Shown: positions 1 through 6,596 of the stretch, piece by piece | Layout: each line of letters opens with the position of its first letter | How positions within the stretch are numbered: position 1 is the first letter of the stretch | Source of the DNA: Lachnospiraceae bacterium UBA7225 | Lineage (GTDB): Bacteria > Bacillota > Clostridia > Lachnospirales > Lachnospiraceae | Direction of reading: 5' to 3' | Length of the DNA: 12,198 bases | Assembly: GCA_002473385.1 (NCBI GenBank) | Contig: DKTR01000134.1 | Location: 1-12,198 of the forward strand | Position numbers and translations under genes: made by a program | Notes under the pieces: model-generated | Databases searched by the model: none | What the model was told of the DNA's origin: nothing | The model's input: the letters and a program-made list of their open reading frames with translations, nothing else

Positions 1-17
1 GAAAGGAGATTTTTATT

Positions 18-899
18 ATGGCAAATGTAACAGCAAAACAGGTTATCGCAAAAGCAAAAACTTACCTTGGAATGGATGGCACAACCTTCCGGACAGCATA
101 CTACGGGTACAACAATAGCGACGCATGGTGTGTAATGTTTGTGTGGTATGTTTTCCAGCAGCTCAACGCTTCCAGCCTCTTCTGCGGTGGAGATAAAACT
201 GCTTATGTCGGTTATGTATGCTCAAAGTATCAGGAAATGGGACGTTTTTATAGTACCCCGCAAGTCGGCGACCTTGTTTTATTTAACTGGCTAGATGGTG
301 GTGACATCTACGACCACATCGCTATTGTTACCAGTGTAGAATCCTCTACCATCCACACCATCGAAGGTAATACAGACAATGGTATCGTTGCAGAGAAGGT
401 GCGCAGCAGAAACAACACCATCATCGGCTACTGCCGTCCGGCATACGCGACAAGTTCCGTAAACGGTCTTTCTTACGGTGACACCGGTTCTGAGGTTGTC
501 AGTATGCAGCGCAGACTGATGATGACGGGATATTCCTGCGGGGATGCGGGAGCTGACGGAGAATTCGGAGATCAGACGCTTGCCGCTCTTAAAAAATATC
601 AGAAAGTAAAAGGACTGACAGTCACCGGTGTTTATGATACCACGACTAAAGCAAAGCTTGCCGCTGATTTTAAAGCTCTCGGTGTGTATAAAGCTACCGC
701 AAAAATTAGTGTAGCAGTACGTACAGGTCCTTCTGCGGACACTGCCAGGCTTAGTACCTATCCAGAAGTAAAAAAAGGCGAAATCATCCGCGTTGCCAAA
801 ACCGTGCAGGTTGATAATATCAGATGGCATTTTGCATTGCTTAACAAACGGTATGTCGGCTATGTAGCTGCAAGATATTTCGAGAAAAACGAATCATAA
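18..899 (+). CDS. CHAP-type peptidoglycan hydrolase (phage endolysin-like) with PG_binding_1 and SH3-like domains
   Basis: This 293-aa protein probably cuts peptidoglycan as an amidase or endopeptidase. Residues 1-145 look like a CHAP/NlpC-like cysteine peptidase: Cys38 in DAWCVMFVWYVF, His100 in YDHIAIV, and a polar third residue in IEGN (116-118). Residues 150-215 match a PG_binding_1 repeat (GDTGSEVVSMQRRL, then DGEFGDQTLAALKKYQ). Residues 225-290 look like an SH3-type wall-binding domain (VRTGPSADTARLS, YVGYVAARYF). There is no signal peptide, as expected of a holin-dependent phage endolysin rather than a housekeeping autolysin. The start is fixed by AAAGGAG about 9 nt upstream of ATG18. 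It is the only plus-strand gene and converges on the LytTR gene, which suggests the tail of a prophage lysis module. No other phage gene is visible. The domain calls are pattern-based; whether the bond cut is amide or peptide cannot be told. Confidence 0.88.
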   Translation: MANVTAKQVIAKAKTYLGMDGTTFRTAYYGYNNSDAWCVMFVWYVFQQLNASSLFCGGDKTAYVGYVCSKYQEMGRFYSTPQVGDLVLFNWLDGGDIYDHIAIVTSVESSTIHTIEGNTDNGIVAEKVRSRNNTIIGYCRPAYATSSVNGLSYGDTGSEVVSMQRRLMMTGYSCGDAGADGEFGDQTLAALKKYQKVKGLTVTGVYDTTTKAKLAADFKALGVYKATAKISVAVRTGPSADTARLSTYPEVKKGEIIRVAKTVQVDNIRWHFALLNKRYVGYVAARYFEKNES

Positions 900-930
900 T
901 TTACAACGTCGGCAGATCACCCTTGCAGCA

Positions 931-970
931 AACAGCCAGGGCTGGATTTTCCAGTCCTGGCTGCTTTACT
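931..970 (+). terminator. Rho-independent terminator after the endolysin gene, possibly bidirectional
   Basis: A 13-bp stem (933-945 with 951-963, including one G-T pair) encloses a 5-nt loop (ATTTT), 33 nt after the endolysin stop. The plus-strand 3' side continues CTTTACTTCAATCTTTTTT, so the U tract is broken. The hairpin lies between two convergent genes and may also stop minus-strand reads from the LytTR gene ending at 997. Confidence 0.7.
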
Positions 971-996
971 TCAATCTTTTTTATTCTGTTTTTGTC

Positions 997-1707
997 TTAT
1001 TTCTGCCTCCAGTATTCTGCAACCGCCTGCTTTATCTGCATCAACCGCGTCCGTCCCACCGGAAGCTGCACTTCGTTTCTCATATGAAGTACATGATCTT
1101 TAAACGACATAATATGCCGGATATTCACCGCATAGCTTTTATCAATCATCAGAAATTCACCGGAATTCAGTTCCTCATAAACCTCTGTCAGCGGCTTGCG
1201 CACCCGGCTTTCTCCTCCGCGGTGAAAAATGATTACATATTTTCCATCCTTCTGAAGGTAATAAATATCCGCATAACTGAGTTTCTCAACACTGCTGCGC
1301 TTTTCTATCACATAATGCTTTTCTTCCTGCTCCTGGATTTTCGGCAGCAATGTCTCATACGCCTGTACCAGTTTTTCCTCCAGAAGCGATTTCGGGATAT
1401 ATCGATACGTGTTTACTTCATAAGCTTCCACTGCATAGTCCATATAATTTGTGACAAACAGAATTATCGGCTCCGGATATAGCCGCCGAATTTCCCGTGC
1501 AACATCAAGCCCTGTTTTTCCAGGCATTTCTACATCCAGGATATAAATGTCATATACTTCGTCCTTTATTCCCAGCAAAAACCATTCCGGGTTCTGAAAG
1601 GTTTCTATTTTGCATGCGACACCTTTTTCTTCAAAATACTCTTCTGACACTCTTTGCGCCCTCTGCAGGTACATTTTCTCATCATCAAGAACCGCAACTT
1701 TTATCAT
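997..1707 (-). CDS. LytTR-family response regulator with intact receiver
   Basis: This 236-aa cytoplasmic regulator has a CheY-like receiver (1-120) and a LytTR DNA-binding domain (about 130-236), the AgrA/ComE/LytR layout. Receiver residues are complete: acidic pocket Asp8-Asp9, phospho-acceptor Asp58 in YILDVEMPG, switch Thr86 in FVTN, and Lys106 in YIPK. The LytTR part shows IYYLQKDGKYVIIFH, RKPLTEVYEEL, and SYAVNIRHI. The frame is open further upstream, to 1815, but ATG1707 is chosen because GGAG lies 9 nt before it, the core motif MIKVAVLDDE begins there, and the start then matches the upstream paralogue. No histidine kinase is adjacent, so the signal is unknown. It has its own promoter candidate at 1754-1762 and may also be read from the upstream regulator. 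Confidence 0.93.
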   Translation of the reverse strand: MIKVAVLDDEKMYLQRAQRVSEEYFEEKGVACKIETFQNPEWFLLGIKDEVYDIYILDVEMPGKTGLDVAREIRRLYPEPIILFVTNYMDYAVEAYEVNTYRYIPKSLLEEKLVQAYETLLPKIQEQEEKHYVIEKRSSVEKLSYADIYYLQKDGKYVIIFHRGGESRVRKPLTEVYEELNSGEFLMIDKSYAVNIRHIMSFKDHVLHMRNEVQLPVGRTRLMQIKQAVAEYWRQK

Positions 1708-1753
1708 CCTCTGTAGCTCCATATAATAAATAGATTTCCCACACTCTTTCAAG

Positions 1754-1762
1754 ATTATAGCA
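1754..1762 (-). promoter_or_regulatory. Extended -10 promoter for the downstream LytTR gene
   Basis: On the minus strand the sequence reads TGCTATAAT, a perfect TGn plus -10 hexamer. At 17-bp spacing the -35 position reads TGTAAA, a weak match to TTGACA. Transcription would start near 1747, giving a leader of about 40 nt before ATG1707. It lies in the 95-bp gap after the upstream regulator, so the two genes can be expressed separately. Confidence 0.6.
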
Positions 1763-1802
1763 TATATTATCTGGATTTTACAGAATATTTCGTACCGACA
1801 TG

Positions 1803-2510
1803 TTATTTTTTCCAATATTGTGTAAGAGCTACTTTTACATCTTTAAAACGATGTTTTACCACTGTCAGCGTATTTCCGTCGCGCATCAGCAGCTCATGAT
1901 TTTTTAATGAGAGAATATGTCTTACATTTACAACACAATTTTTATCAGTCCACAAAAACAATGGGTTGTCCAGTTCCTCCAGCATCTCCGCCAGTGATTT
2001 TCTCACCCGGTTTTCGCCTTTCTTATGCCAGATTACCACATACTTTCCGTCCTTTTTTAAATAATAGATATCTTCCTGGTGGATTTTCTCCATATCTCCT
2101 CTCTTTTCAATGACATAGCATTTTGCTTCTTGTTCCAGCATACGCGGGAGCAGCGTATCATAGGTATTTTCCAGCGCCTCTTCCAGAATCTTTCTTGGAA
2201 TAAAGCGATATGTGTCCACTTCATAAGCTTCTATGGCGTACTGTGAATTCTCTGCCACAAAAATAATAACAGGAGCCGGATACTTTTTCCGTATTTCCCT
2301 TGCGAGCGCAATCCCCGGATGCTGCGGCATATCCGCCGCCAGAATATAGATTTCAAAAAGCTCTTCCGGAAGCTCCAGCAGAAACCATTCTTCATTTTGG
2401 TAAACACTGATTTCACAAAGTACCCCTACTTTTTGAAAATAAGTCTCTGTAATCCGCTTTTCTTTTTCAATGAATTCTGATTTTGCATCGACAATCGCTA
2501 TTCTTATCAT
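1803..2510 (-). CDS. LytTR-family regulator with degenerate (non-phosphorylatable) receiver
   Basis: This 235-aa paralogue of the next gene aligns without gaps at about 50% identity (hand count 117 of 235). The fold pattern of receiver plus LytTR domain is kept: IYYLKKDGKYVVIWH, RKSLAEMLEEL, VVNVRHI. The active site of the receiver is lost. The position of the phospho-acceptor Asp58 is Ala in YILAADMPQ. Acidic-pocket position 9 is Ala (only Asp8 remains), the switch Thr86 is Ala in FVAEN, and Lys106 is Arg. It therefore cannot be phosphorylated in the usual way. It could act as a constitutive DNA binder, a heterodimer partner of the intact paralogue, or a receiver gated by ligand or partner. 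The DNA-binding half has no stop or frameshift, so it does not look like a pseudogene. The start is supported by GGAGG 7 nt before ATG2510. Confidence 0.9.
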   Translation of the reverse strand: MIRIAIVDAKSEFIEKEKRITETYFQKVGVLCEISVYQNEEWFLLELPEELFEIYILAADMPQHPGIALAREIRKKYPAPVIIFVAENSQYAIEAYEVDTYRFIPRKILEEALENTYDTLLPRMLEQEAKCYVIEKRGDMEKIHQEDIYYLKKDGKYVVIWHKKGENRVRKSLAEMLEELDNPLFLWTDKNCVVNVRHILSLKNHELLMRDGNTLTVVKHRFKDVKVALTQYWKK

Positions 2511-2545
2511 AAGCCCCTCCGTGTAGTAAGTATCTGTCTAAGAAT

Positions 2546-2576
2546 ACTATACAGGAATATAACGCTATAGACACAA
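2546..2576 (-). promoter_or_regulatory. Weak promoter candidate for the degenerate LytTR gene
   Basis: The minus strand has TATAGT (2546-2551) with TTGTGT (2571-2576) at a 19-bp spacing, longer than the optimal 17. An overlapping TATATT lies a little upstream. A promoter is expected here because a terminator for the preceding unit ends at 2608, but the exact hexamers are uncertain. Confidence 0.3.
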
Positions 2577-2606
2577 AGTGGGCGTTAACTGACGCGAGTT
2601 GTCCCC

Positions 2607-2640
2607 GAAAAAATCTCCGCCCATTATCCGGACGGAGATA
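2607..2640 (-). terminator. Rho-independent terminator of the AP endonuclease/metalloprotease unit
   Basis: On the minus strand a 7-bp stem (ATCTCCG, 2639-2633, with CGGAGAT, 2619-2613) is extended inward by a mismatch and two more pairs, and runs into six T (2613-2608). It starts 13 nt after the metalloprotease stop. Confidence 0.75.
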
Positions 2641-2652
2641 AAACTACTATTC

Positions 2653-3225
2653 TTATTCACTTCTCAGCATCTTCCGCCGCTCCCGGTAGTCCGGCAGCTC
2701 CTGCTCCACGATTGCCCAGAACCGCGCGGAATGGTTCATTTCCTTCCGGTGCGCAAGCTCATGCACAACTACATAGTCCAGTGCCTCCGGCAGCATCCGC
2801 ATCAGCTTCCAGTTAAAGTTTAGGTTTCCTCTGCTGCTGCAGCTTCCCCAGCGCGTTTTCTGCTCACGGATGGTAATTCTCCCATAGGTAACACCCATAC
2901 GCCGTGCAAAATATGCTGCACGCTGCGGGATATACTGCTTCGCCGCCTCTATTCCTTCCCGGCGTTCCTGCTCCGTAATGACGGGCTGCACACTTTTTTT
3001 CTGTACAAGCTCCTGCTTTTTCCTGATCCAGGCAGTGTGCTTTCGTACAAACTCCTGTATCTGCTGTCCCGGCATCCGCAGCGGTGCCCGAACCACCACC
3101 TGCCCATCCTCTTTTACCTGCAGGCACACTGTTTTCCGGCATGAACGGATGACCGTATGATCCGGCAGGTCTCCCTGTCTGCCTGAATTTTCTGCAATAC
3201 TGCACATATTGTTTCCCACGAACAC
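2653..3225 (-). CDS. YgjP-like (M48/DUF45-type) zinc metallopeptidase
   Basis: This 190-aa cytoplasmic protein has the YgjP/DUF45 signature: TRWGSCSSRGNLNFNWKL (124-141), followed by VVVHELAHRKEMNHSARFW with the HExxH zinc motif at 155-159 and a third candidate ligand His165 six residues later. No membrane segment is seen. Family members are predicted zinc metalloproteases, often described near SprT/WLM proteins; the substrate is not known. The start drawn is GTG3225, one base after the stop of the preceding gene, with GAGG about 6 nt upstream, which implies translational coupling. ATG3207 (GTGGGAAACAAT before it) is an alternative that drops six residues. Pairing with a DNA repair nuclease is seen here, but no functional link can be shown. 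Confidence 0.88.
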   Translation of the reverse strand: MFVGNNMCSIAENSGRQGDLPDHTVIRSCRKTVCLQVKEDGQVVVRAPLRMPGQQIQEFVRKHTAWIRKKQELVQKKSVQPVITEQERREGIEAAKQYIPQRAAYFARRMGVTYGRITIREQKTRWGSCSSRGNLNFNWKLMRMLPEALDYVVVHELAHRKEMNHSARFWAIVEQELPDYRERRKMLRSE

Positions 3226-3226
3226 C

Positions 3227-3991
3227 TTACACCTCTATCTGCAGCTCTACCGGGCAATGATCGGAGCCCATAACTTCTGTGTGAATTCCGGCGTCTACCA
3301 GCCTGTCCTTTAAGCTTTCGGAAACACAAAAATAGTCGATGCGCCATCCTGCGTTCTTTTCCCGTGCGCGGAACCGGTACGACCACCAGGAGTAAATACC
3401 CTCCTGCTCCGGATAGAAATAGCGGTACGTATCGATAAAGCCGCTCTCCACGACCCGGCTGAATTTTTCACGCTCTTCATCGGTAAAGCCAGCATTTTTC
3501 CGGTTTGTTTTTGGATTTTTCAAGTCAATTTCTTTATGAGCGACATTCAGATCTCCGCAGAAAATCACAGGCTTGTTTTTCTCCAGCCCTTTCAAGTACG
3601 CAAGAAACGCATCCTCCCACTCCATGCGGTAAGGCAGACGCACCAGTTCATTCTGTGAATTGGGCGTATAAACTGTCACAAGATAATAAGTATCAAATTC
3701 CAGTGTGATCACACGGCCTTCCTGGTCGTGTTCCTCGATGCCAATTCCGTATGCCACCGTCAGCGGCTCCTCCTTCGAAAAAACAGCTGTGCCGGAATAG
3801 CCCTTCTTTTTTGCGTAATTCCAGTATTGATGATATCCCTCCAGATCAAGTTCAATCTGTCCTTCCTGCAGCTTACTCTCCTGTATACAGAAAATATCTG
3901 CATCCGCCTCTTTAAAATAATCCAAAAAACCCTTCTGCACACAGGCGCGCAGCCCGTTTACATTCCAGGAAATCATTTTCTTCATATACAT
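3227..3991 (-). CDS. xth: Exodeoxyribonuclease III / AP endonuclease (ExoA type)
   Basis: This 254-aa Mg-dependent nuclease of base excision repair should cut 5' of abasic sites and digest 3' ends of duplex DNA. It has the full endonuclease/exonuclease/phosphatase fold set: WNVNG (Asn10), IQESK (metal ligand Glu38), VYTPNS (Tyr108), GDLNVAH (Asp147, Asn149), WRIDY (Asp219), and the C-terminal GSDHCPVEL (Asp244-His245). Length matches ExoA/ExoIII proteins (about 250-270 aa). ATG3991 follows GGAAG by 6 nt; ATG3985 (MKKMISWNVNG) is equally possible, with AGAGG 9 nt away. It heads a two-gene unit with the YgjP-like protease and has its own promoter at 4018-4046. Confidence 0.96.
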   Translation of the reverse strand: MYMKKMISWNVNGLRACVQKGFLDYFKEADADIFCIQESKLQEGQIELDLEGYHQYWNYAKKKGYSGTAVFSKEEPLTVAYGIGIEEHDQEGRVITLEFDTYYLVTVYTPNSQNELVRLPYRMEWEDAFLAYLKGLEKNKPVIFCGDLNVAHKEIDLKNPKTNRKNAGFTDEEREKFSRVVESGFIDTYRYFYPEQEGIYSWWSYRFRAREKNAGWRIDYFCVSESLKDRLVDAGIHTEVMGSDHCPVELQIEV

Positions 3992-4017
3992 TAACCTCTT
4001 CCTATTGTGATAGGTTC

Positions 4018-4046
4018 ATTATACATGTATCCAGCGGCAGACACAA
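4018..4046 (-). promoter_or_regulatory. Promoter of the xth unit
   Basis: The minus strand shows a perfect -10 TATAAT (4018-4023), a 17-bp spacer and a partial -35 TTGTGT (4041-4046). Transcription would start about 20 nt upstream of ATG3991. This separates the repair unit from the sugar operon upstream. Confidence 0.6.
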
Positions 4047-4101
4047 TGAAAAATTTATGCAGACAAACATCACGAAAGAGTCATGGGGTATTTGGGACTC
4101 C

Positions 4102-4137
4102 AAAGCTGCCGCCTGCAAATCGCAAAGCGGCAGCTTC
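4102..4137 (-). terminator. Hairpin terminator at the end of the sugar/esterase operon
   Basis: A 10-bp perfect stem (4103-4112 with 4127-4136, AAGCTGCCGC and its complement) starts 6 nt after the esterase stop. Inside the loop TGC can pair with GCA. Only a short T run follows on the minus strand (CTTTGG), so termination may be incomplete. Confidence 0.6.
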
Positions 4138-4142
4138 TCCTT

Positions 4143-4982
4143 TTACTTCCACAAAAATTTCCTGATCAGTGTCATTATTTCTTTCTGATAAAATAAATCC
4201 GATCCATGGGGTGCCCCTTCCACACGGTAAAAATCCGCCTTATGCCCCGTCCGGATCAGTTTTTCATAAAATACTTCACTCTGAGCAATCGGTACAAGCG
4301 TATCGGCTGTCCCATGGAATATCAAAAATTCAGGCAATATCTTTCCCGTTTCCACATAGCTGACTGCACTTGCCTGACTGGCATTTTTTTCAAAATCCCA
4401 GTCTACGAAATCTTCTATTACCCTGGCGTTTTCCCCCGATTTATCAATAGGATGATTTTGCATATCAGTCAATCCGTAGAAATCCACGACCTTCTGAACC
4501 GCGCTGCTATATTCCAGAAAATCCCCCTGCTCATATTCCGCAGCTCCTCCGGTAACTCCCACAAGGGCAGCCAGTGTTCCGCCGGCCGATTCCCCCATCA
4601 CTGCCACACGCTCCGTATCGATGCAGTAGCGGTCGCTATGTGCCCGCAGATAGCGGATCGCCGCCTTAATGTCCATCAGAGGAGCCGGAAACGGTCCCTC
4701 ATGGCTGGTGCGGTATTCTACACTTGCAATCACATATCCCGACATTGCCAGCGCAGTCAATTGGGGAATCCACACATTCCGGTCCATTACCTTAAAGGCG
4801 CCTCCGCACAGCCAGACAATCAGCGGCAGCTTCTCATGTCCTTCCTTATGCTTTGGTAAAAGAATACTTAACTGCAGCGGCCGCTCTGTTTCCCCATACC
4901 AGAAGGGAACGTGCGCATAGGTAACCGGGTCTGCCAGTGCATATGCTTCCTGTTCACATACAACTTTTATGACTTTTTCCAT
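4143..4982 (-). CDS. Alpha/beta-hydrolase esterase (BD-FAE/lipase-like), possible glycan deacylase
   Basis: This 279-aa cytoplasmic protein is a serine esterase of the HSL/BD-FAE-like alpha/beta-hydrolase group. The nucleophile is Ser132 in GESAGG, the acid Asp227 in HGTADTLVP, and the base His259 in GAPHGSD. The oxyanion-hole motif, usually HGGG/HGGA, reads CGGAF (59-63), so the usual His is Cys. No signal peptide is present, so it would act on imported molecules. It starts 21 nt after the regulator stop and is the last gene of the operon. That context suggests removing acetyl or feruloyl groups from an imported sugar or oligosaccharide, but the substrate is inferred only. The ribosome binding site before ATG4982 is weak (AGAGAG), which may mean translation is partly coupled to the upstream gene. 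Confidence 0.88.
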   Translation of the reverse strand: MEKVIKVVCEQEAYALADPVTYAHVPFWYGETERPLQLSILLPKHKEGHEKLPLIVWLCGGAFKVMDRNVWIPQLTALAMSGYVIASVEYRTSHEGPFPAPLMDIKAAIRYLRAHSDRYCIDTERVAVMGESAGGTLAALVGVTGGAAEYEQGDFLEYSSAVQKVVDFYGLTDMQNHPIDKSGENARVIEDFVDWDFEKNASQASAVSYVETGKILPEFLIFHGTADTLVPIAQSEVFYEKLIRTGHKADFYRVEGAPHGSDLFYQKEIMTLIRKFLWK

Positions 4983-5003
4983 TTTTTCTCTCTGCCTTTC
5001 CTC

Positions 5004-6596
5004 TCATCTTTGTTCTTTAAACTCTCCTGCCGTCACACCCGTATACTGTTTGAACACCCTGCAAAAATAGCCCACACTGCGGAATCCGCACTTATCCGCC
5101 AGTGTCTTCAGCGGATAATCGTATTTCCGTATCATTTCCTTTGCCGCCTCCATGCGCACGCGTGTAAGATATGTAGAATAATTTTCGCCCAGCTTTTCTT
5201 TAAACAGCCTGCTCATGTAATAAATACTCACATTGCAATGCCTGCTCACATCATTAAGTGATAAATCCTCCTGATAGTTATCATCAATATACTTTTTCGC
5301 CTGTTCTATTACAATGCCAGTGTGACTGCCTGCATTAATTTCCTGCGACAGCTTCCTGCAGTACTCCGTCAGCCACAGCTTCAGACTATTGGAATCTGTA
5401 ATATTCATACACTCCCGGCACAAACGGCTGATCTGGAAGCGCTGATCCTGTCCCCCTGAAAAATATGGGTCAGCATTGTGCAGAATCTGCACCATCATTT
5501 CCAGAATATAGCTGCCATGTTCCTGCTCCGGCTTCTTATGCAGAGCAAAAAAGATCTCTTCAATAATCTTTTTCTGCTTTTCCATATCCTCATCCCGGAT
5601 CGCCGAAAGCAATTGCCCCTGTTCATTCTGAAGAATGTGCCAGTCCTGTTCTCTCTTATCGAATAAATCATTGTAGTGACGAATTGCCATATTGGTTTTT
5701 GTATCATGCAAAGCACTGATGCTTTCCCGGTAAGAAAGATGCATCCGCTCCAGGGAGTCCTGTACAGAACCGATCCCCGCGATCACCTCCACCGTTTCCG
5801 GAATCCGCACCCGCTCCAGGATAACATGCGCAAGATGAATGCTGTCCATACGATTCTGGTATTCCGTCCCGGCGCGTTCTATAGGGATGAACGCTGTAAT
5901 CTTATCCCGCCGGGTCTGCATCAGAGCATGCTCTACAAGATCTGACAATTCAGATGTCACCCTCATGGCAACCTCTTTTTTCCGTGCGAGCTGGTCAAAA
6001 GTCTCCTCCGGTATCATCTGCATCCTTTTCCGGTCCCGGATACGAAAGATTATAATATAACCTGCTTCTGACGATATTTCCAGTGCATTCAGGTATATTT
6101 TCAGTCTGTCAAAATCTCCGCTTCCTGTGCAGAAGCTGTTCAGTAATTCCTCATCCATCAGTGGACGTATCTGCTCAATGATTTTCTTCAGCTTTGCGCT
6201 GTTGACAGCTTCTCTTTGTGCTGACTCAATGTCCTCTATACAGCGCTCCATTGTTGCCATCAGCTTCTCCCTTCTGGTTGGTTTCAGAAGATAATCAAAC
6301 GCATGATAACGCAGCGACATTTGTGCATAATCAAAGCTGCTGTACGCCGTAAAAATAATCACTCTTGTATTTTCCAGCTCCTTCTGTGCCATCTGCAGCA
6401 CTTCCAGCCCGGACAGACCCGGCATTTCAATATCCACAATGGCAATATCATACCGGTTCTTTTTCAAAAGCTGCAGAAGCTGAATGCCATTCTCCGCCTC
6501 CCCGGTTACCCTTATCTGACCGATGTTATTTTCCAGCATCATTTTCAGCGCGCTGCGCTCAATCGCTTCGTCATCCGCGATCAGTACCTCATACAT
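5004..6596 (-). CDS. YesN-type response regulator with AraC-family output domain
   Basis: This 530-aa transcription regulator has three parts. Residues 1-120 are an intact receiver: Asp8-Asp9, phospho-acceptor Asp55 in VDIEMPG, Thr83, and Lys105 in LLKP. Residues about 140-310 form a linker domain with a GGDEF-like (CdaR-type) pattern, GIGSVQDSLERMHLSYRESISALH, without a GGDEF catalytic motif. Residues 433-530 are an AraC double helix-turn-helix (LSLNDVSRHCNVSIYYMSRLFKEKLG, then LKTLADKCGFRSVGYFCRVFKQYTG). Its ATG overlaps the kinase stop by 8 nt, with AGAGGTG 7 nt before the start, so the two are translationally coupled and form a cognate pair. It probably activates the operon promoter near 11763 when phosphorylated. 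Confidence 0.95.
   Translation of the reverse strand: MYEVLIADDEAIERSALKMMLENNIGQIRVTGEAENGIQLLQLLKKNRYDIAIVDIEMPGLSGLEVLQMAQKELENTRVIIFTAYSSFDYAQMSLRYHAFDYLLKPTRREKLMATMERCIEDIESAQREAVNSAKLKKIIEQIRPLMDEELLNSFCTGSGDFDRLKIYLNALEISSEAGYIIIFRIRDRKRMQMIPEETFDQLARKKEVAMRVTSELSDLVEHALMQTRRDKITAFIPIERAGTEYQNRMDSIHLAHVILERVRIPETVEVIAGIGSVQDSLERMHLSYRESISALHDTKTNMAIRHYNDLFDKREQDWHILQNEQGQLLSAIRDEDMEKQKKIIEEIFFALHKKPEQEHGSYILEMMVQILHNADPYFSGGQDQRFQISRLCRECMNITDSNSLKLWLTEYCRKLSQEINAGSHTGIVIEQAKKYIDDNYQEDLSLNDVSRHCNVSIYYMSRLFKEKLGENYSTYLTRVRMEAAKEMIRKYDYPLKTLADKCGFRSVGYFCRVFKQYTGVTAGEFKEQR

Noticed and set aside
291..830. Long antisense open frame under the endolysin gene
   Set aside because: It has no ribosome site or recognisable domain and mirrors a well-supported gene on the other strand.
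2555..2600. LytTR-type direct repeats upstream of the degenerate regulator (CAGTTAAC and GCGTTATA)
   Set aside because: The GTT cores are 26 nt apart, off the usual 21-22 nt period, and the flanking match is weak.
4206..4859. 217-codon plus-strand open frame opposite the esterase
   Set aside because: Its composition is Cys/His/Ser-rich like a reverse-frame shadow, and the esterase triad on the minus strand explains the sequence.
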